DNA of 64,000 nucleotides, taken from the NCBI RefSeq assembly GCF_038806765.1, contig NZ_CP152389.1, positions 5,208,001 through 5,272,000 on the forward strand, given 5' to 3'. Shown piece by piece: positions 53,501 through 59,419 of this stretch (position 1 is its first letter; each line of letters begins with the position of its first letter). The notes under the pieces are model-generated. The model made no database searches, was not told the origin of the DNA, and saw only the letters and a program-made list of their open reading frames with translations. Position numbers and translations under genes: made by a program. Source of the stretch: Mucilaginibacter sp. CSA2-8R. Its GTDB lineage: Bacteria; Bacteroidota; Bacteroidia; Sphingobacteriales; Sphingobacteriaceae.

Positions 53501-53977
53501 AAGGTGGGTAAAGACATGAAAGCCGTAGCCCAGGCCATCACCGAGTTTACCCAAGAAGATATTGCAAGCCTGGAAAGCCAGGGAAGCTTTACGCTTAAGG
53601 GTACCGGCCACACTATTTCGACTACCGATGTTGAGATTAGTGCCGAAGACGTACCCGGATGGCAGGTGGCAAACTTAGGCAAACTAACCGTTGCTTTAGA
53701 TGTTACCTTAACCGAAGAACTGAAACAGGAGGGCATATCACGCGAGTTGATTAACCGCATCCAGAACTTGCGTAAAGGAAATAACTTTGAAGTAACCGAT
53801 AAAATTAATGTACGCCTGAGCAACCATCCGTTGATCAGCGAGGCGGTTAAAAACAATTTATCCTATATTTGCGCCGAAATTTTAGCGGCTGACATCCAGT
53901 TAGATAACGAACTGACCGAGGGTGAAAAAACCGTTATTGACGATAACGAAATATTAATATCTATCAGTAAAATATAA
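50585..53977 (+). CDS. ileS: Isoleucyl-tRNA synthetase (IleRS2 type, GxHH variant)
   Basis: The enzyme charges tRNA-Ile. The start is the ATG at 50585 (MYKEYKQLNL), 1130 residues. The class I catalytic motif reads PSANGMPGIHH (47-57): aligned to the usual HxGH, positions 1 and 3 are exchanged, giving G-I-H-H. KMSKR lies near residue 680 (GNKMSKRLGN). The CP1 editing domain (about 190-400) is present, with LAWTTTPWTLPSNCAL and GTGIVHTASVFGADD. The C-terminus lacks a zinc-finger cluster, as in eukaryote-like IleRS2. The GxHH form of IleRS2 has been linked in published work to very high mupirocin resistance. The stop overlaps the next gene by one base. Confidence 0.95.
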   Translation: MYKEYKQLNLSQIGKDVLEFWQQNNIFEKSISSRPASNPYTFYEGPPSANGMPGIHHAMARSIKDIFCRYKTLKGYQVKRKGGWDTHGLPIELAVEKSLGITKDDIGKKISIEDYNEACRKEVMRYTDIWNDLTLKMGYWVDLENPYVTYENEYIETLWWILKQLYNKGWLYKGYTVQPYSPKSGTGLSSHELNQPGTYKMVKDTTITAQFFLKNDQQHPLMSTLFSEPGEETAILAWTTTPWTLPSNCALAIGEDIEYVKISTLNPYTFKPVSVVLAKALVNKYFKAEGENVPFEDYKEGDKVIPWMVKASIKGADLVGLRYHQLMPYVINDDLEKNAFRVIPADFVTTGDGTGIVHTASVFGADDFRACKENNVPSVMVLDETGKEVPLVNKQGRFVDEVTDFAGRYVKEEYYTPAEREEAGFKATDVLISIKLKEDNKAFNVQRYEHSYPHSWRTDEPILYYPLDSWFIKTTAVKDKLIELNKTINWKPEATGTGRFGNWLENLVDWNLSRSRYWGTPLPIWREEHGSEEKCIGSIEELNQEIARSIEAGFMPQGFKLDDMHRPYVDDVVLTSSTGKKMFREPDLIDVWFDSGAMPYAQWHFPFENKEEFANAYPADFIAEGVDQTRGWFFTLHAIAVMLSEASDEVKAVNQQVGNQGIAFKNVVSNGLVLDKNGNKMSKRLGNAVDPFDTIEQYGADAARWYMISNASPWDNLKFNIEGLDEVRRKFFGTLYNTYSFFSLYANIDQFDYSSPEVELSQRPEIDRWILSLLNTLTQEVDAFYADFEPTKAARAIQDFVDAHLSNWYVRLSRRRFWKSDNSEDKTSAYQTLYTCLVTIAKLMSPIAPFFAERLYNDLNTATGKEQFESVHLADFPVYQTELVDKALEERMQLAQDISSLTLSLRKKVGINVRQPLSKILLPILDKNFEHKVEQVKELILSETNIKAIEYITDTAGFIKRRIKPNFKALGQKVGKDMKAVAQAITEFTQEDIASLESQGSFTLKGTGHTISTTDVEISAEDVPGWQVANLGKLTVALDVTLTEELKQEGISRELINRIQNLRKGNNFEVTDKINVRLSNHPLISEAVKNNLSYICAEILAADIQLDNELTEGEKTVIDDNEILISISKI

Positions 53978-54363
53978 TGAGCACACCACAACAGGAAAAA
54001 ACAAGATATTCAGACGCAGAACTGCAAGAGTTTAAAGAACTTCTTTTAGACAAAATCCGCATTGCACGCGAAGAACTGAATGCACTGGCTTCATCATTAA
54101 GCAACCCTAACCTAAACGGCACTGATGACACCGCCGGCACTTATAAAACTTTAGAAGACGGTTCTGCCACTTTAGAAAAAGAGCAGATTAACCAGTTAGC
54201 TGCTCGTCAAAAAAAGTTTATAGAACAGTTAGAGGCTGCTTTGGTACGCATTGAAACCAAAACGTATGGTGTTTGCCGCGTAACCGGTAAGCTGATACCC
54301 AAAGAACGCCTGCGTGCCGTGCCGCATACCACGATGAGCATGGAAGCCAAACTGAAGCAGTAA
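53977..54363 (+). CDS. TraR/DksA-like protein with degenerate zinc finger
   Basis: The 128-residue protein has a coiled-coil hairpin (about 12-95) with an acidic tip (NGTDDTAGTYKTLEDGSATL). A short C-terminal part where DksA has its C4 zinc finger follows: YGVCRVTGKLIPKERLRAVPHT. Only C100 remains; the second cysteine is T103 and the final CxxC pair is missing (TMSMEAK). Proteins of the DksA/TraR family insert into the RNA polymerase secondary channel; whether this one does is unknown. It overlaps ileS by one base and is three bases from lspA, so the three form an operon. Confidence 0.87.
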   Translation: MSTPQQEKTRYSDAELQEFKELLLDKIRIAREELNALASSLSNPNLNGTDDTAGTYKTLEDGSATLEKEQINQLAARQKKFIEQLEAALVRIETKTYGVCRVTGKLIPKERLRAVPHTTMSMEAKLKQ

Positions 54364-54366
54364 TAC

Positions 54367-54972
54367 ATGAAGGCATCTTACATAAAACCTTTTTTATTAG
54401 CTTTTTTAGTTATCCTGGCAGACCAAGCCATTAAAATTTGGGTACGCAGCAATATGTACCTTGGACAGGAAATACATTTTCTGGGCGACCGAGGTATGCT
54501 ACTGTATACCGAAAATAATGGGATGGCCTTTGGCTGGGAATTAGGCGGCGTGGCTGGTAAACTGGCCTTGTCGTTGTTTAGGGTATTTGCCGTAATTGGC
54601 ATTGGCGTGGCGCTGGTTTATTTAATTAAGCATAAACATCCGCGTGGCCTTATCCTTAACGTAGCACTTATTTTTGCCGGAGCTTTGGGCAACATTATAG
54701 ATTCTACCTTTTATGGGATAATTTATAAATATGCTCCTATATTTCAGGGCCGGGTAGTAGATATGTTTTACTTCCCTATTATACAGGGCACATTTCCGGC
54801 ATGGTTACCGGTTTGGGGCGGCGAAGAATTTAAGTTTTTCAGGCCCATCTTTAACCTGGCCGATGCTGCCATCTCTGTAGGCGTAATTCTGATCTTAATT
54901 TATCAAAACCGCTATTTTAAAAAGCAGGAAGAAGAAGTAAGCAGCCCGCATAACGAGGTTGTTGAAGAATAG
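54367..54972 (+). CDS. lspA: Lipoprotein signal peptidase (signal peptidase II)
   Basis: LspA removes signal peptides from lipidated prolipoproteins in the inner membrane. The 201-residue protein has four membrane segments and the family motifs: D19 in LADQAIK, NNGMAFGW (50-57), the first catalytic aspartate D112 in GNIIDSTFYG and the second D166 in IFNLADAAISVG. The loop between the catalytic motifs is longer than in E. coli (DMFYFPIIQGTFPAWLPVWGGEEFKF), typical of Bacteroidota. The C-terminus is a charged tail. It is third in the ileS operon and ends just before a two-way terminator. Confidence 0.95.
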   Translation: MKASYIKPFLLAFLVILADQAIKIWVRSNMYLGQEIHFLGDRGMLLYTENNGMAFGWELGGVAGKLALSLFRVFAVIGIGVALVYLIKHKHPRGLILNVALIFAGALGNIIDSTFYGIIYKYAPIFQGRVVDMFYFPIIQGTFPAWLPVWGGEEFKFFRPIFNLADAAISVGVILILIYQNRYFKKQEEEVSSPHNEVVEE

Positions 54973-54990
54973 ATGCTTTTAACCTATATA

Positions 54991-55035
54991 AAAGCAAAAC
55001 GGCCGCTTGAATAAATTCAGCGGCCATTTTGCTTT
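54991..55035. terminator. Bidirectional terminator between lspA and the processing protease
   Basis: A long stem (54991-55007 with 55019-55035, one mismatch) has A-rich and T-rich outer ends and a G+C-rich core (GGCCGC). It lies between two convergent genes and can serve both. Confidence 0.8.
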
Positions 55036-55070
55036 ACCAATGTTTATCTGTTTTTGTTGATTACTGATTA

Positions 55071-56663
55071 TTAGTTTAAAGCGGCTTCGGCTTTAGATAT
55101 AGCCAAATCATTTTGATTAATGATGCGGTAATACCACTCATTTCCCCATTTAAAACGGGCGCCTTGTGCTTTCAGTAACAGCTTCATATAATTTTTAGCC
55201 AAGGCAATTTCATGCGAGTCCATCTCTTTAAGCATTCCGGCAGCATACACAATAAAGCGGGTCAGTTCATCATCCGTTACACTGTAATACTGCACATATT
55301 CGCTAGGCGTTTTATAGTTTTTTAATATTCCCTGCATGTGGTCAATTACGTAAGCTGTAAATAGCTGGCTACGGCTCAACTCATTAATTAAAGGCACATT
55401 AATGGCTGCATCCTCCGGTACAAATACATCGGGCATAATACCGCCGCCACCATATACCTTTTTACCGGCGCTGGTATGGTAAGTAACTGAAGTATTAAAG
55501 GTGCTGTCGTCTGCATTATTTTGCGCTACATACAGCTCCCCTTTTTGCAAGCGCTCGCTTAACTCGTTCCGGTAACTCTCGGTACCCTTTTTATAAGATT
55601 TTTGTATGCTTCGGCCCGACGGTGTAAAATACCTGGCCACCGTTAAATTTAAAGCCGACCCATCATCAAACGAAAACTGCTCCTGCACTAACCCTTTACC
55701 AAATGAACGGCGGCCTACAATTACGGCCCGGTCCAAATCTTGCAATGCGCCGGCCAATATTTCGCTGGCAGATGCCGAATGTTCATCAATCAATACAGCC
55801 AGTTTACCGTTCTCATATACGCCCGAATCGGTAGCAAAATAATCGGTACGCGGTTCGTGCTGTCCCTGGGTATAAACAATCAGTTTGTTTTTAGGTAAAA
55901 ACTCATCGGCCAGTGCGGTTGCGGTATTTAAATAGCCACCGCCGTTACCCCTTAAATCAAGCACCAGCTTTTGCATGCCATTGGCTTTAAAACGCTTTAA
56001 GGCAGTCCTGAAATCGGCATCAGTAGTAGCACCAAACTTTCCAATCTTAATATAGCCTGTCCCCGGCGAGATCATGTACGAAGCGTCCAGGCTGCTCATG
56101 TTGACGTGGCTATGTTTGATATGGTAATTTTTAACCGTTTGCTCGCCATAAGCAATCACCCCAAAATCCAATCCGGTATCTTTTTTATCGGTAAAGGCTT
56201 CGCTTACTTTTCCGGGATCCAAATGAGTACCTGCAAATGGCCGGTCGTTTAAGGTAACCACCTTGGCCCCATTAGGTAAACCGGCCTTAGCCGCCGGCGA
56301 CCCTTGAATTACCTGCGCAATAAACAGCGTATCGCGCAGTATTTGCGATTCCACGCCAATGCCATCAAAACCGCCTTCCAGTTTTTCTGACAATGACTCT
56401 GCTTGTCTTTTGTGGAGGTAAACTGAATGCGGGTCTAGCTTTTGGAGCAGGTTGTTAATAGCCACCCCCTCAACACTGTCAATATTAAGCGAGTCGACGT
56501 ACTTTTTACGAACTAATTTCATTACCCGGTCCATCTTATCGTTACCGGTCATTTGGTATGGCTCGTCAACGTCAGCCGTACGCCTATTTAGTAGCAAACC
56601 AATAGCAATGCCGGCAAGTAACAAGATTACCGATCTGAAAATAATAACTGCTGTTTGCTTCAT
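55071..56663 (-). CDS. Carboxy-terminal processing protease (S41A, PDZ-containing)
   Basis: The start is the ATG at 56663 (MKQTAVIIFRS), which opens a signal anchor; the frame extends five codons upstream. The 530-residue protein has an N-terminal membrane segment (about 5-22), a PDZ domain (about 80-165; GGFDGIGVESQILRDTLFIAQVIQGSPAAKAGL) and an S41 core. The nucleophile serine is in DEHSASASEILAGAL and the lysine in VGRRSFGKGLVQ. A C-terminal helical extension of about 150 residues follows. Such enzymes trim or degrade periplasmic proteins from the C-terminus. It is monocistronic and convergent with lspA. Confidence 0.92.
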   Translation of the reverse strand: MKQTAVIIFRSVILLLAGIAIGLLLNRRTADVDEPYQMTGNDKMDRVMKLVRKKYVDSLNIDSVEGVAINNLLQKLDPHSVYLHKRQAESLSEKLEGGFDGIGVESQILRDTLFIAQVIQGSPAAKAGLPNGAKVVTLNDRPFAGTHLDPGKVSEAFTDKKDTGLDFGVIAYGEQTVKNYHIKHSHVNMSSLDASYMISPGTGYIKIGKFGATTDADFRTALKRFKANGMQKLVLDLRGNGGGYLNTATALADEFLPKNKLIVYTQGQHEPRTDYFATDSGVYENGKLAVLIDEHSASASEILAGALQDLDRAVIVGRRSFGKGLVQEQFSFDDGSALNLTVARYFTPSGRSIQKSYKKGTESYRNELSERLQKGELYVAQNNADDSTFNTSVTYHTSAGKKVYGGGGIMPDVFVPEDAAINVPLINELSRSQLFTAYVIDHMQGILKNYKTPSEYVQYYSVTDDELTRFIVYAAGMLKEMDSHEIALAKNYMKLLLKAQGARFKWGNEWYYRIINQNDLAISKAEAALN

Positions 56664-56757
56664 AAATCCCCGTAACAAAAATACGTATTTGAATGTGTAT
56701 GCGTTGCTGTAGTTGACGGAATTTTGCCGAATTTTGTTACAGATTTGTAAGAAAGAA

Positions 56758-57564
56758 ATGATAAATACTACAGAGCAAGACTCACATTATACCCACTTGG
56801 AGCAACTACCGGTTGCCGAGTTACTCCAGCACATTAACGAGGAAGACAGAACCGTACCCGAGGCAGTAGCCAAAGCCATGCCCCAGATAGAAAAACTGGT
56901 ACAGGCCGTAACCGAAAAGATGAAAACCGGTGGCCGCCTGTTTTACATTGGCGCCGGCACCAGCGGCCGTTTAGGTGTAGTTGATGCCTCGGAGTGCCCA
57001 CCAACCTTTGGTGTGCCTTTTGATTGGGTAGTAGGCATTATTGCCGGCGGCGATGGTGCCATACGCAAAGCTGTGGAGTTTGCCGAAGATGACGACCAGC
57101 AGGCCTGGAAAGATTTACAGGAATTTGATATTACTGCTAATGATGTGGTAGTAGGCATTGCTGCCTCGGGCCGTACGCCTTATGTAATTGGCGGTTTACG
57201 TAAAGCTAACGAAGAAGGCTTGACTACAGGTTGCATTGTTTGCAATGCCGGCAGCCCGGTAGCCGCCGAAGCCCGATACCCTGTTGAAGTAGTAACCGGC
57301 CCCGAGTTTGTAACCGGCTCTACCCGCATGAAAGCCGGTACCGCCCAAAAGCTGGTACTAAACATGCTGACTACAGCGGTAATGATACAACTGGGCAGGG
57401 TAAAAGGTAATAAAATGGTGGATATGCAGTTAACTAACCATAAGCTGGTTGACCGCGCAAACCGCATGGTTATGCAGGAAATTGGTGTTGATGAACAAAC
57501 GGCAGCCCAACTTTTAAACGAGCACGGCAGCGTTCGTAAAGCGGTTGATGCGTACAAAAAATAA
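56758..57564 (+). CDS. murQ: N-acetylmuramic acid 6-phosphate etherase
   Basis: MurQ cleaves the ether of MurNAc-6-phosphate to give GlcNAc-6-phosphate and lactate during peptidoglycan recycling. The start is the ATG at 56758 (MINTTEQDS), preceded by GAAAGAA; an upstream TTG would add 15 residues unlike the family. The 268-residue protein has an SIS domain with the motifs FYIGAGTSGRLGVVDASECPPTF and VVVGIAASGRTPYVIGGL. The conserved GPEFVTGSTRMKAGTAQKLVLNM segment follows. It is somewhat shorter than E. coli MurQ (about 300) but has all motifs. The stop codon sits within the left arm of a 36-bp inverted repeat. Confidence 0.94.
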   Translation: MINTTEQDSHYTHLEQLPVAELLQHINEEDRTVPEAVAKAMPQIEKLVQAVTEKMKTGGRLFYIGAGTSGRLGVVDASECPPTFGVPFDWVVGIIAGGDGAIRKAVEFAEDDDQQAWKDLQEFDITANDVVVGIAASGRTPYVIGGLRKANEEGLTTGCIVCNAGSPVAAEARYPVEVVTGPEFVTGSTRMKAGTAQKLVLNMLTTAVMIQLGRVKGNKMVDMQLTNHKLVDRANRMVMQEIGVDEQTAAQLLNEHGSVRKAVDAYKK

Positions 57565-57692
57565 TATGCAGATATGCTAATGTGCGTATGTGCAAATGAA
57601 TAAAAGAGAACTATAATTTAAAAGAAAAAGCAGGTAGGCACAACGTACAAGCAAAACATTTGCACATACGCACATTAGCATATCTGCATATT
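57563..57692. repeat. Perfect 36-bp inverted repeat with 58-base spacer, built of octamers
   Basis: Bases 57563-57598 are the exact reverse complement of 57657-57692. The right arm reads as four octamers of the form nnnGCAnA (TTTGCACA, TACGCACA, TTAGCATA, TCTGCATA). The spacer is A-rich and holds no gene. The left arm overlaps the murQ stop and the right arm ends eight bases before the next ATG. It could form a very stable RNA hairpin or be a MITE-like element. No clear target-site duplication is seen. Confidence 0.9.
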
Positions 57693-57700
57693 TATAACAC

Positions 57701-58267
57701 ATGCACGAAATAGAGCCATACTACAGGTGGAGAGATGATTATGTAGCGGCAGAGGATGAGTATTCGCCTTTTTATGCTACGGTGTATAATGAGTTTGAGT
57801 TTGATAAGCAGGTTTATAATTATTTGCTGCACCCGCAATGGGATTCGTTTGGCTCTAATACATTATATTTAAAAGTATTGTATGCCGATTATGATCGCGG
57901 CTATGTGATCATAGAGTTTATTGGCGAATGGAACGATGCCATCAATAATGACATCATGACGCTGAAACGAGAGATTATGGAGTTAATGATTGATAACGGC
58001 ATTAACAAGTTTATACTGATAGGCGAAAACGTATTAAACTTTCACTCGTCTGACGATTGTTATTACGAAGAGTGGTTTCAGGATGTGGAAGATGGATGGA
58101 TTGCGGGTATCAATTTCAGGGAACATGTGATTGAAGAATTCAAACAAAACAATATTGATTACTACATCAATTTTGGTGGAGGCCTTGATGAATTAAACTG
58201 GCGCTCATTGAAACCCTTACAGGTATTTAAACTGGTAGAAGAGCAATTAATGCGCCGCCTTACTTAA
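57701..58267 (+). CDS. Conserved hypothetical protein
   Basis: I do not recognise a named family. The 188-residue protein has no signal peptide or membrane segment and is unusually rich in tyrosine, aspartate and glutamate (YYRWRDDYVAAEDEYSPFYATVYNEF). It seems to alternate strands and helices (NTLYLKVLYADYDRGYVIIEFIGEWNDAINNDIMTLKREIMELMIDNGINKFILIGENVL). That suggests an alpha/beta fold with some likeness to STAS-type domains, but this is a guess. It lies between the octamer inverted repeat and the Bax-inhibitor-1 gene on the same strand, 61 bases before the latter, and may be cotranscribed with it. Confidence 0.75.
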   Translation: MHEIEPYYRWRDDYVAAEDEYSPFYATVYNEFEFDKQVYNYLLHPQWDSFGSNTLYLKVLYADYDRGYVIIEFIGEWNDAINNDIMTLKREIMELMIDNGINKFILIGENVLNFHSSDDCYYEEWFQDVEDGWIAGINFREHVIEEFKQNNIDYYINFGGGLDELNWRSLKPLQVFKLVEEQLMRRLT

Positions 58268-58328
58268 ACTTTAAAGCTGTTTAAGTGTCTAAAATATGTT
58301 ATACCTTTAACCTGATTAATTTATAAAA

Positions 58329-59060
58329 ATGGAAAGTAATAATTTTGATTATCAATACAAGAATGTAATACAACTGGACGACCAGGCTTCATCGCGCAAG
58401 TTTATCGCCAATGTATTTATGTGGATGTTTGTTGCGCTGGGCATATCTGCCTTTTGTGCTTACTTATTTGCTACCGACATTAATTTATTAAGCAAACTGA
58501 TTGACCTGAGCACCGGTCGCAGAACCGGCCTGGGCACTGTAGTAATGTTTGCGCCTTTAGCATTTGTTATGCTGATGTCGTTTGGCTTAAATAAAATATC
58601 AGCGCCGGTACTCACGGTTTTATTCATCTTGTTTGCAGCGCTGATGGGTACAAGCTTAAGCTTTGTGCTATTAGTTTATACGGCATCATCAGTATTAGGT
58701 GTGTTCATCACGGCTTCGGTAGTTTTTGGTATTATGGCCATAGCCGGTTATACCACCACACAAGATTTAACTAATTTTGGTTCGTTGATGGTGATGTTGC
58801 TGTTGGGCATCATCGTAGCATCAGTAGTAAACATGTTTATTGCCAGTCCGGGTTTAAGCAAGGCTATTAGCTATATTGGTGTAGCTGTGTTTGTGGGCTT
58901 AACCGCTTATGACGTACAAAAATTAAAACGCATAGGCGCGGGTTTGGAATACGGCCTGGCCGATACCAAAAAAATGGCTATCATGGGTGCACTGAGTCTG
59001 TATATGGACTTCATCAACCTGTTTTTATCTTTGTTAAGGATATTTGGCAGCCGTAAATAA
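58329..59060 (+). CDS. Bax inhibitor-1/YccA family membrane protein
   Basis: The 243-residue protein has seven membrane segments and the BI-1 features: an N-terminal soluble stretch ending in RKFIANVFMWMFVALGISAF, a central SAPVLTVLFILFAALMGTSLSFV, and a C-terminal GVAVFVGLTAYDVQKLKRIG with the conserved aspartate, then SLYMDFINLFLSLLRIFG. Bacterial members are inner-membrane proteins, some with pH-sensitive calcium leak activity; YccA interacts with FtsH in E. coli. It ends 28 bases before a strong terminator. Confidence 0.93.
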   Translation: MESNNFDYQYKNVIQLDDQASSRKFIANVFMWMFVALGISAFCAYLFATDINLLSKLIDLSTGRRTGLGTVVMFAPLAFVMLMSFGLNKISAPVLTVLFILFAALMGTSLSFVLLVYTASSVLGVFITASVVFGIMAIAGYTTTQDLTNFGSLMVMLLLGIIVASVVNMFIASPGLSKAISYIGVAVFVGLTAYDVQKLKRIGAGLEYGLADTKKMAIMGALSLYMDFINLFLSLLRIFGSRK

Positions 59061-59087
59061 GTGCTGTTTCATTTAAATTTTAAGCAT

Positions 59088-59115
59088 GGGCTGCCCGCAA
59101 AGGCGGCCCTTTTTA
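59088..59115 (+). terminator. Terminator after the Bax-inhibitor-1 gene
   Basis: An 8-bp G+C-rich stem (59088-59095 with 59102-59109, one G-U pair) with a six-base loop is followed by TTTTT (59110-59114). Confidence 0.85.
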
Positions 59116-59158
59116 TTGGGGCCGATTGTAAGGTTTAGCATTTGGATTTGACGGCCCT

Positions 59159-59172
59159 ATTTTGCAACTTTG
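59159..59172 (+). promoter_or_regulatory. Predicted metH promoter upstream of the riboswitch
   Basis: Two overlapping near-matches to the -7 consensus lie here: TATTTTG from 59159 and CAACTTTG at 59165-59172. Transcription from the second would begin close to the first base of the riboswitch P1 helix at about 59177, as expected. Confidence 0.5.
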
Positions 59173-59174
59173 TA

Positions 59175-59291
59175 CTGCTTATAGAGAAAGACGGAGGGAC
59201 TGGACCCTGCGAAGTCTTAGCAACCTGTGCTTACAAGGTGCTACATTCTACTTAAAACGGTTAACTATCAGGTTTTAAGACAGATAAGCGA
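59175..59291 (+). promoter_or_regulatory. SAM-I (S-box) riboswitch controlling metH
   Basis: The P1 helix pairs GCTTAT (59177-59182) with ATAAGC (59284-59289). Between them are the conserved S-box blocks in order: AGAGAAAGACGGAGGGACTGG, then ACCCTGCGAAGTCTTAGCAACCTG, AAGGTGCTACATTCTAC and, after a variable P4 hairpin, AGACAGATAAG. S-box RNAs bind S-adenosylmethionine and turn off methionine synthesis genes. The next gene is metH, 129 bases away. I see no clear intrinsic terminator after it, so control may act on translation or through a factor-dependent mechanism. Confidence 0.92.
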
Positions 59292-59387
59292 GAGTCAAGA
59301 TTCCAAACCGCCGACTTTTCGACATAAGCTATTTTAATATTAAGTACCTAAGATTAGGCATTCAAAAACGTGATGCAACTACCTCTT

Positions 59388-59414
59388 AATACTTGATACT
59401 CAATACCTGATACT
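59388..59414 (+). repeat. Tandem 13-bp direct repeat just upstream of metH
   Basis: AATACTTGATACT (59388-59400) and AATACCTGATACT (59402-59414) differ at one position and are separated by one base. The pair ends five bases before the metH ATG and so lies in the ribosome-binding region. It could be a spacer repeat or take part in riboswitch read-out. Confidence 0.65.
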
Positions 59415-59419
59415 AAAGA

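Noticed and set aside
55606..55842. A plus-strand 78-codon frame inside the processing protease gene
   Set aside because: It is antisense to the conserved S41 active-site region and has no independent support.
57563..57692. A CRISPR repeat or tRNA as explanation for the inverted repeat
   Set aside because: There is only one pair of arms, in opposite orientation, with no spacer series and no cloverleaf; no cas genes are near.
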